DNA of 7,290 bases from Candidatus Latescibacterota bacterium (GTDB lineage Bacteria > Blakebacterota > Blakebacteria > Blakebacterales > Blakebacteraceae). The translations under genes were made by a program, and so were the position numbers. Each line of letters begins with the position of its first letter. Position 1 is the stretch's first letter. Below are positions 1 through 5,244 of this stretch, piece by piece. Below the pieces are notes generated by a model, which was not told the DNA's origin, made no database searches, and saw nothing but the letters and a program-made list of their open reading frames with translations. Where the stretch lies: positions 1-7,290 of the forward strand of contig JAGLTZ010000283.1 of NCBI GenBank assembly GCA_023135015.1, read 5' to 3'.

Positions 1-911
1 CAAGGCCCTACCGCGCCCGCCCTGGAGTAGGCTCGGGGGCTGAATCCGCTCTCTATCATGCAGAGGAAAACCATGTCTCGCGGGAGCCCTTCTTCGGCCA
101 GTATCTCCTCTACCAGGTACTGATAGCGACCCGAACGCTCCAGCCATCGCTCGTAATTCTTCTTCCCCCTGCCAGTGTAGTAGGAAACCGAGCCGTAGAC
201 CTTTCTCCAGGCCGCGTCCGAGTATTTCTCCAGTCCCATCTCTATATCTATCCGACCCTCTTCCATCATCCGGAGGAGCAGGTCGCGAATCTCCTGCCAG
301 GAATCGGGGGCCGGCTCCGGAGCCTCCTCGAGCGCGGTATTCATCGCCTCCAGATCCACCTCCATTCCACCCTGTTCGATGCCTCTTTCGAAAACGGAAA
401 TCTCGATGTAGGGAAGGAGCTGGTCATAAAGGGCGTTTGTCCCATTCCAAAGACGCTCGAATTCGGCGCGCAGGCGCAGAAGCGCCTCGTGCCCGATCAA
501 TTCCTTCTCTGTCCACGGATCTTCGATTTCCAGAAGGGTGCGGGAAGGGAGGAGTCCGTCTACATCAAGAAGCAGGAGCTGGGCTTCCATGATATCGAAC
601 TCTGTGGAGCGGAAGTCGCTCACCTCGAAGCTCGATTCGGCATCGGCGAGAAGAGAGCGAGCCTCATCCAGAAAGGCCCATGCGCTCGTAACAGGCGTCT
701 GGGTGGTGGTGGTGGTGCTATCCGCTTCAGCGCTCGCGGATTCGGGTGTTTCAACTGTCGCTTCGGTTCCAACGGTAACGGTTGCCGAATCTGCAGCTTC
801 CTGGGGGCCGGATAGGAATGTAAGGAAGCCCAACCGGGCACAACCCGGAAGGAGCAATATCAGTGCAAGAGGCAGAGATCTTTTCAGGGACGTGCGTATG
901 GCAGAATTCAA
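1..911 (-). CDS. MltD-like membrane-bound lytic murein transglycosylase, lipoprotein (C-terminus beyond window)
   Basis: Translating the minus strand from 911 gives 303 complete residues with no stop before the window edge. The N-terminus is a lipoprotein signal: basic residues (R6, K10, R11), a hydrophobic core, then lipobox L21-P22-G23-C24, so the mature protein should be anchored through Cys24. A Thr/Ala/Glu-rich linker with a Thr run follows, then a mostly helical region, and from about residue 240 the MltD-family entry to the SLT domain: YTGRGKKNYERWLERSGRY, then EEGLPRDMVFL, MIESGF and AYSRAGAVGPW. Glu287 in MIESG is the expected catalytic acid, which cleaves the MurNAc-GlcNAc bond to give 1,6-anhydroMurNAc ends. 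The remaining SLT motifs and any LysM repeats would lie beyond the edge. The start is inferred: no ATG or GTG occurs in frame upstream of the signal peptide, and TTG at 911 precedes the basic segment, with AAGGGG upstream and a promoter just before. The gene follows a SPOR lipoprotein, which fits a peptidoglycan role. Family assignment is confident; substrate and exact subfamily are inferred. Confidence 0.9.
   Translation of the reverse strand, partial: MNSAIRTSLKRSLPLALILLLPGCARLGFLTFLSGPQEAADSATVTVGTEATVETPESASAEADSTTTTTQTPVTSAWAFLDEARSLLADAESSFEVSDFRSTEFDIMEAQLLLLDVDGLLPSRTLLEIEDPWTEKELIGHEALLRLRAEFERLWNGTNALYDQLLPYIEISVFERGIEQGGMEVDLEAMNTALEEAPEPAPDSWQEIRDLLLRMMEEGRIDIEMGLEKYSDAAWRKVYGSVSYYTGRGKKNYERWLERSGRYQYLVEEILAEEGLPRDMVFLCMIESGFSPRAYSRAGAVGP
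702..716 (-). repeat. Short (ACC)5 trinucleotide tract encoding a Thr run
   Basis: Five GGT units on the plus strand read as five consecutive ACC threonine codons in the linker between the lipid-anchored N-terminus and the folded part of the MltD-like protein. Gain or loss of a unit would change linker length without a frameshift. This is a simple low-complexity tract; a biological role is not shown. Confidence 0.6.
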
Positions 912-921
912 ACTCGCGCAA

Positions 922-927
922 CCCCTT
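922..927 (-). promoter_or_regulatory. Probable ribosome binding site for the TTG start of the MltD-like gene
   Basis: AAGGGG on the minus strand lies 10 bases before the TTG at 911. The spacing is slightly long, but this is the only purine-rich anti-SD-like stretch near the sole credible initiation codon before the signal peptide, so it helps decide the start. Confidence 0.45.
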
Positions 928-953
928 GTGGCATATGGAGTTTCAAAAAAACA

Positions 954-983
954 AATATAACCAGACCCGACCCGGCGTGTCAA
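954..983 (-). promoter_or_regulatory. Sigma70-type promoter for the MltD-like gene
   Basis: On the minus strand a perfect -35 hexamer TTGACA (983-978) is followed by an 18-base spacer and TATATT (959-954), which matches the -10 consensus at five of six positions. A start of transcription near 947 would leave a leader of about 35 bases before the TTG codon at 911, an ordinary length. The -35 box contains the TGA stop codon of the preceding SPOR gene (982-980), so the promoter begins inside the end of that gene. It sits in the largest intergenic gap of the gene string (68 bases), the place where an internal promoter would be expected. Promoter calls by eye are uncertain. Confidence 0.55.
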
Positions 984-1570
984 CCTGCTCCCCAATCGGG
1001 CGTGATCGTCACGGGGATCACCATGGCGCCTGTATAACCCAGCTCGTGCAGTTTTGCAAGAAGTTGGTCCGCATCCTCCCTTTTCGTCTTCCTGCCGACC
1101 CGGATCCGGTAGTAGGGACTTGTAAAAATCACGAAGACCTCTTCGCCCGGCAGCAGCGGTCCCAGGCGCTCCTTGAAATCCTCAGCCTCGTCCGCCGAGG
1201 GCGTTATCGCTACCTGGACCTGATACTCCTTGCGCGGGCCCCTGTTGAGAGTCGGCTCGGAAACCCGAGAGGTATCGGGCATGGGCGGCAATGTATCAGG
1301 GAGGACGACCGGCGGAGTCCTGGTCATACCGACCAGGGAAAGGACCGACTCGGGATTCTCCGTTATCGCCTGCTCGCCGCGCATCCGGGGCGGGGTCACC
1401 AGCAGCTCGCCCGCCAGATCCTCTTTCTGTACAACGGGCACATCCTCCCGCAGATCCTGCCCGGGCAGGTCGGTGAACCGTGGGGTCCCACCAGCACACG
1501 CCACCGTCAGCAGCAGGCAGATCAGCATGCCTTTCACCATGATTATTCTCGATATGTTGCCACTTCTCAT
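980..1570 (-). CDS. SPOR-domain lipoprotein
   Basis: This is a 196-residue secreted protein. The N-terminus carries basic residues and a hydrophobic stretch ending in L21-T22-V23-A24-C25, an acceptable though not ideal lipobox, so it is probably a lipoprotein anchored at Cys25. Residues about 26-112 are a Pro-rich, low-complexity linker. Residues about 115-190 match a SPOR domain in its typical order: KEYQVQVAI first strand, an acidic helix, VFVIF, YYRIRVG, a helix with LLAKLHELGYTGAMV, then a final strand. SPOR domains bind denuded glycan strands of peptidoglycan, often at division sites. The ATG at 1570 overlaps the TGA of the preceding gene in an ATGA and has GAGGA (1584-1580) nine bases upstream; an internal Met11 is a weaker alternative. 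The next gene downstream is an MltD-like transglycosylase, whose cleavage products suit SPOR binding. The specific role is inferred; partner proteins are unknown. Confidence 0.85.
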   Translation of the reverse strand: MRSGNISRIIMVKGMLICLLLTVACAGGTPRFTDLPGQDLREDVPVVQKEDLAGELLVTPPRMRGEQAITENPESVLSLVGMTRTPPVVLPDTLPPMPDTSRVSEPTLNRGPRKEYQVQVAITPSADEAEDFKERLGPLLPGEEVFVIFTSPYYRIRVGRKTKREDADQLLAKLHELGYTGAMVIPVTITPDWGAG

Positions 1571-2532
1571 TCCAGATCGTCCTCAAAGGGGGCGGGTTCT
1601 GCCACGACCAACTCATAAAGGGTGGGAAGCAGCACCTCATGCTGTCCAAGAAAAACATGTCCGGTCCCACCGGAGACCGTGGGACGCGCAACCACGTTGA
1701 CCCGCGGACGGTAGTGATCATACATGTCAAAATTCGCGGAGTGAAACCCTCTGGCCTCGTGCCCTGCGTTTCTGGCCATGGCCAGTGCCTTGACAAATAC
1801 CTCCGGCATCAGCACAGCCGATCCCACATTCAAAACCACAGAGCCGGGAACAAGGTCCGCTACATGCGCCGTGAAGATTAAAAAATCACGGTATGTGAGG
1901 GCGCCCACCAGAGCCCCATCCATCTCCGGATGCTGGTGGATTATATCGGTACCGATGGCTGAATGGATTGTGACAGGCACCCCCGCCTTCCACAGCCGCC
2001 AGAGTAGACTCGCTTCCTTGTGAGGCGGGTCAAGCCCGTCGATGTAGCGCCCCACCCCCTCTCCGTAGCCGAGCCCGTCCTCCTGTGCCCGCCGGGCCGC
2101 TTCGTGAAGGTGCGACCCTGTCTCCTGCCACATACCGAACTCGCCACGTTCCAGGTTGTCAGCCACATCCTCGCTGGTAGCGCCTATCAGCGCGATCTCG
2201 AAATCGTGGATCATCCCGGCACCGTTGGTGGCTACGCACGAGATTATCCCCCGCTCCGCCAGATCGATCACCAGTGAAGAGCACCCCACCTTGATGACAT
2301 GCGCCCCCATCATCCATATCACCGGCCGCCCCCTCTCCCCCGCCAGACGGACGCTGCGTGCAAAATCCTTCAGCGCCTTGCCGTTCAGGATGTCCGGGAG
2401 ACGTTTTTCAACCAATTCACGAGGCTGCGGCTGCGGCAGGGGCAGGAAGTCAGTGACCGACACCCTGTTGCTCCGTTCGGAGAGGGGCCTGGTTTTGAGC
2501 CCCGAAGGGTCGAAAACGGGATAGCGGCTCAT
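1567..2532 (-). CDS. Deoxyhypusine synthase-like protein, probable non-canonical bacterial family member
   Basis: The 321-residue product resembles the deoxyhypusine synthase (DHS) superfamily as found in bacteria that have no eIF5A. Visible blocks are YPVFDP and TRPLSER near the N-terminus, WMMGAHVIKVG (73-83), VATNGAGMIHDFE (100-112, the counterpart of the TTAGG-type NAD-contact loop), VTIHSAIGTDIIHQHP (187-202), FLIFTAHVADL, LNVGSAVLMPEVF, and a C-terminal NVVARPT segment followed by QHEVLLPTLYEL. In eukaryotic DHS the catalytic lysine lies in a VSWGKI-like motif; by my hand alignment that stretch here is about 275-285 and contains no lysine. Ordinary DHS chemistry is therefore doubtful, and substrate and reaction are unknown. 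I place the start at ATG 2532, which forms an ATGA overlap with the previous stop; a longer reading from 2568 would add 12 residues overlapping that gene. It also overlaps the following SPOR gene by four bases. Family recognition is fairly sure; function is open. Confidence 0.8.
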   Translation of the reverse strand: MSRYPVFDPSGLKTRPLSERSNRVSVTDFLPLPQPQPRELVEKRLPDILNGKALKDFARSVRLAGERGRPVIWMMGAHVIKVGCSSLVIDLAERGIISCVATNGAGMIHDFEIALIGATSEDVADNLERGEFGMWQETGSHLHEAARRAQEDGLGYGEGVGRYIDGLDPPHKEASLLWRLWKAGVPVTIHSAIGTDIIHQHPEMDGALVGALTYRDFLIFTAHVADLVPGSVVLNVGSAVLMPEVFVKALAMARNAGHEARGFHSANFDMYDHYRPRVNVVARPTVSGGTGHVFLGQHEVLLPTLYELVVAEPAPFEDDLE

Positions 2533-3626
2533 GATCCGGGCCGTGGGGTGGAAGTGGAGCCCTCCCATCTTGTGCGCAGTGGAGACTGGGCAATTATACC
2601 CTCAGCCACTTCGAACACCTTCTCGGGAGAAACCTTCTCCAGACAATTATACGCCGGGCATTCCTCCCACGTGCACTCATGTTGACCGCAATCCTCGGCA
2701 GGCCCGACGAACACTTTATGGCCGGGCCCGTATGGTCCCCATCGGGTGGGGCTGTTGGAACCGGCAGGAGGATATATGCCGACCACTTTTGTACCCACAG
2801 CGGCCGCCAGGTGGAGAGTCCCGGTGCTGTTGGCTATTATCGTGTCACACTCTTTGAGCACCCATGCCAGCTGGCCCAGCGTCGTACGGCCGGTCAGATC
2901 GACTACACCGGGTACGGCCGCAATCTGCGAGGTCAGCCCCGCATCCCCGGCCATACCTGTTACAATCACCTGATATTCCTCACCCCTCAGCAGTTCGGCT
3001 AAGGTTACGAAGTGGTGGATCGGCCACGGCAGTGATGAGTGCCGGTCGCCGGAGCGTGTCCTGCCGGCCGGGTGGATGGCCACAAGAGGCTGATCGGAAC
3101 TGATTTCTCCCTCCTCCAGCAGCGCGCGTGCATGGGCCTCATCCTCGGGCGGGGGAGGCAGATAATTCTGAGGAGTACCGGGGCTCATACCGGTCAGGCG
3201 CTCAAGCAGTTCCAGGTTGTACTCAATCTCGTGTCGCTCGTTCCTCTTCCGGTGACCGTACCAGCGCACGTTGAAAAGCATCCCGTATGCCCTGAAGGCG
3301 GTTCCCACCCTTAGTGGCACGCGCGCACGGAAGGCAGCCCAGGCATTGCGCAGGTTGGGGCGAAGCACCAGAAGAGCATCGTAGCCGCGGCTCTTCAGCA
3401 GGCGTGCCAGATTCGAGGAGGAGCCGCCCGGATCAGCCAAAACGTCATCGATGTCAGGATGGGCCGTCAGAAGATGTGTAAACGCACTATCACAGATCAG
3501 TTCTACCTGGATTGCTCTATTGTAATGTTTCGCGGCGGTGGCAACGGCGAGACTCAGAATCGTATCGCTCAGTGCATCGCTGCGCAGCAGACCGATGCGG
3601 TCAAGAGGCCTCTCCCCGACCATCAT
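2529..3626 (-). CDS. Glycosyltransferase family 9 protein (ADP-heptose:LPS heptosyltransferase-like)
   Basis: A 365-residue GT-B fold enzyme of family GT9, the WaaC/WaaF type that moves heptose from ADP-heptose to lipid A-core acceptors on the cytoplasmic face of the inner membrane. The N-terminal block IGLLRSDALSDTILSLAVA matches the usual Gly-Asp motif region, but the Gly is Ser20 while Asp21, the likely catalytic-base position, is kept. The C-terminal half shows VAIHPAG (182-188), WPIHHF, DLTGRTTLGQLAWVL, then the signature N266-STGTLHLAAAVGTKVVGIY and RWGPYG (295-300). Near the end four cysteines (313, 318, 323, 328) are spaced exactly five apart, in the Cys-rich tail seen in many heptosyltransferase II proteins. 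The start is ATG 3626 or the adjacent ATG 3623; GGAG just upstream fits either. It overlaps both neighbours by ATGA. The acceptor and sugar cannot be read from sequence, so heptose is the family default rather than shown. Confidence 0.88.
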   Translation of the reverse strand: MMVGERPLDRIGLLRSDALSDTILSLAVATAAKHYNRAIQVELICDSAFTHLLTAHPDIDDVLADPGGSSSNLARLLKSRGYDALLVLRPNLRNAWAAFRARVPLRVGTAFRAYGMLFNVRWYGHRKRNERHEIEYNLELLERLTGMSPGTPQNYLPPPPEDEAHARALLEEGEISSDQPLVAIHPAGRTRSGDRHSSLPWPIHHFVTLAELLRGEEYQVIVTGMAGDAGLTSQIAAVPGVVDLTGRTTLGQLAWVLKECDTIIANSTGTLHLAAAVGTKVVGIYPPAGSNSPTRWGPYGPGHKVFVGPAEDCGQHECTWEECPAYNCLEKVSPEKVFEVAEGIIAQSPLRTRWEGSTSTPRPGS

Positions 3627-4783
3627 GGCTCCACCTCACCGGTACCTGCAGCCACGACCCGCGCGCGTCTCTCTGATGCATATGCTACCAATGCATCAAG
3701 GCTCTTTCTCAGCTCACCGCGCATTTCCTTCAGGACCTTCCGGTAAAAGGTGCGGGGACGTCCGATCGGGTCCTCTATTTTACGGTACCCGGACGTGCGG
3801 CGTCCTTTCAATTCGGCAGAGAGGCCTTTGAGAATGAATGAGCGCTCCCGGGCGTGGGGGTCGATCAGGGCGATGCGGCTCCTGTGGTGTTCGCTCATTA
3901 CGAGAATGATATCGGCCTCATCTGTTAATTGAGGCGTCAGCTGCCGCGGCCGGTGGGCCGAGATGTCTATTCCTTCCTCCCATGCAGCCATCTGGGCATC
4001 CTCGGTTGCAGCACCCCAGCTCACAGCGGCCACTCCCGAAGAGACCACATCCACTTCCTTATCCATACCCCTCTCGCGCAGCAGCGTCTTCAGCACACCT
4101 TCAGCCATCGGGCTCCGGCAGGCGTTGCCGGTGCATACAAGCAGCACGAGCGGTACTGCGCTGCCCCCTTCAACCTCCAGCCCCGTTCTCCTTGCAAGGC
4201 TGTTCGCAGTTACCGCTCCTTCCCTGACAATCCTGAGCGGCACACTCTGTCCATCCACGATCGTACTGGGCGGACCGGGAGACAGAACCCCGCCGTCCAC
4301 AACAAGTGCCAGCCGATCTGTGAAGGTCTCTGCAATGTCGGCGGGATCCATGATCGGATCACGTCCGGTAAGGTTGGCGCTGGTCGATATGACTGGAGCA
4401 CCCAGGAGGGCGGGCAGGCGCTGGGCCACAGGGTGGCTCGAGACACGGACCGCGACCAGCCCCTCCTCACCTACAATCTGCTGTGGCAGACCGGGCTTTG
4501 CCGGCAGCAGAAGCGTTACCGGCCCGGGCCAGCAGGTTCGGGCCACAACTTCGGCAGGTCCGGGTATCTTCTCTGTGATGCTGCCAACCGCTTCCCTTCC
4601 CTCGACCAACACCAGGAAGGGGCCATTCTCCTGCCGTTCCTTTATGCCATGAAGCTTTGTGACCGCTTCCGGGTTCAGGGCGTCGGTCCCCAGACCGTAC
4701 TGTGTTTCTGTCGGATAGGCTATCGTAAGCCCCGACTTCATCACCTCTGCAGCCCGCTGCATCCCCTCCTCATCGGGATGCAT
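3623..4783 (-). CDS. Fusion of TsaC/Sua5/YrdC threonylcarbamoyl-AMP synthase and YwlE-like LMW phosphatase
   Basis: One 386-residue reading frame holds two enzymes. Residues about 8-200 are a YrdC domain: YPTETQYGLG (23-32), KER (48-50), WPGPVTLLL, VAVRVSSHP, ISTSANLTG (132-140), STIVD (173-177) and LRIVREGAVT. This family makes threonylcarbamoyl-AMP from Thr, bicarbonate and ATP for the t6A base of ANN-decoding tRNAs. Residues about 211-375 are a low-molecular-weight protein phosphatase with P-loop C217-T-G-N-A-C-R223-S and general-acid motif D338-P-I-G. The P-loop and DPIG motif resemble YwlE-type arginine phosphatases more than classical tyrosine phosphatases, but residue 221 is Ala, where YwlE has Thr and tyrosine enzymes usually have Ile. 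The extra SUA5 domain of long Sua5 proteins is absent. I chose ATG 4783, four bases after the purE stop, because the domain begins right there; an in-frame ATG at 4840 would overlap purE by 53 bases. Both domains keep their key residues, so both are probably active. Confidence 0.9.
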   Translation of the reverse strand: MHPDEEGMQRAAEVMKSGLTIAYPTETQYGLGTDALNPEAVTKLHGIKERQENGPFLVLVEGREAVGSITEKIPGPAEVVARTCWPGPVTLLLPAKPGLPQQIVGEEGLVAVRVSSHPVAQRLPALLGAPVISTSANLTGRDPIMDPADIAETFTDRLALVVDGGVLSPGPPSTIVDGQSVPLRIVREGAVTANSLARRTGLEVEGGSAVPLVLLVCTGNACRSPMAEGVLKTLLRERGMDKEVDVVSSGVAAVSWGAATEDAQMAAWEEGIDISAHRPRQLTPQLTDEADIILVMSEHHRSRIALIDPHARERSFILKGLSAELKGRRTSGYRKIEDPIGRPRTFYRKVLKEMRGELRKSLDALVAYASERRARVVAAGTGEVEP

Positions 4784-4787
4784 TAGT

Positions 4788-5234
4788 TCAGCTGCGCTGC
4801 TGCTCACGGAATGCTGCCCAAGACTCGGCGATCGCTTCATCGTGGAGCGCGAGGATGCTTATCGCCAGGTATGCCGCGTTGCGGGCGTTGTTTACACCTA
4901 CGCAGGCTACCGGCACACCCGGCGGCATCTGGGCGATCGATAGGAGGCTGTCCAGTCCATCCAGCGCTGCATCCAGAGGAACCCCGATCACCGGCAGATC
5001 GGTATGCGCCGCCACCGCCCCGGGAAGGGCAGCCGACAGTCCTGCCCCGCAGATAAATACACGCACTCCACGCTCAGCGGCACCACGGACGAACTCGACC
5101 ATTTTCTCCGGGGTCCTGTGGGCTGATATCACTTCGAGGTCGTACTCTATACTGAAATCATCGAGCACCCCGGCTGCCTTCTCCATGGCCGGGGAATCCG
5201 ACTTGCTGCCCATCAATATCGCGACCTTGGGCAT
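4788..5234 (-). CDS. purE: N5-carboxyaminoimidazole ribonucleotide mutase (PurE)
   Basis: A 148-residue protein of normal PurE length. It shows MGSKSDSP (8-15), the GSxSD phosphate-binding motif, SAHRTP (37-42) with the catalytic His, GAGLSAALPGAVAAHT (63-78), LPVIGVP, SIAQMPPGVPVACVGV, and a NARNAAYLAISILAL C-terminal helix. The AHRTP form points to the class I enzyme, which converts N5-CAIR to CAIR in step 6 of de novo purine synthesis; class II enzymes usually have AHKT. Class I PurE normally needs PurK to make N5-CAIR, and no purK is in this window. The start is ATG 5234, preceded by AAGGA five bases upstream; this ribosome binding site abuts the purD stop, with only 10 bases between the genes. 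A longer reading to 5390 would lie inside purD and is not credible. The protein is cytoplasmic and, in the family, octameric. Confidence 0.96.
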   Translation of the reverse strand: MPKVAILMGSKSDSPAMEKAAGVLDDFSIEYDLEVISAHRTPEKMVEFVRGAAERGVRVFICGAGLSAALPGAVAAHTDLPVIGVPLDAALDGLDSLLSIAQMPPGVPVACVGVNNARNAAYLAISILALHDEAIAESWAAFREQQRS

Positions 5235-5244
5235 ACCGTTCCTT

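Noticed and set aside
489..960. Two overlapping plus-strand frames near the left edge
   Set aside because: The minus strand encodes the MltD-like protein with a signal peptide and SLT motifs through this region; the plus-strand products are Arg/Gly/Ser-rich shadows.
940..960. T-run (seven T on the minus strand) as a rho-independent terminator for the SPOR gene
   Set aside because: No stable GC-rich inverted repeat precedes the T-run; the region is better explained by promoter and leader sequence.
863..1618. Long plus-strand open frame (251 codons)
   Set aside because: It runs antisense across the SPOR gene and the promoter region, has no recognisable domain, and its sequence is low-complexity and Arg/His/Gln-rich, as expected of a shadow of high-GC coding DNA.
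1785..1800. Plus-strand TTGACA as a -35 element
   Set aside because: It lies inside the DHS-like coding region, no gene lies downstream on the plus strand, and no matching -10 is evident.
3929..4786. Plus-strand open frame of 285 codons
   Set aside because: It lies wholly antisense to the TsaC-phosphatase fusion, whose motifs are unambiguous; no signature is visible in the plus-strand product.
4784..4840. Earlier ATG (4840) for the TsaC-phosphatase fusion
   Set aside because: It would overlap purE by 53 bases and add a Ser-rich tail not expected in YrdC domains; ATG 4783 sits right after the purE stop and right before the domain.
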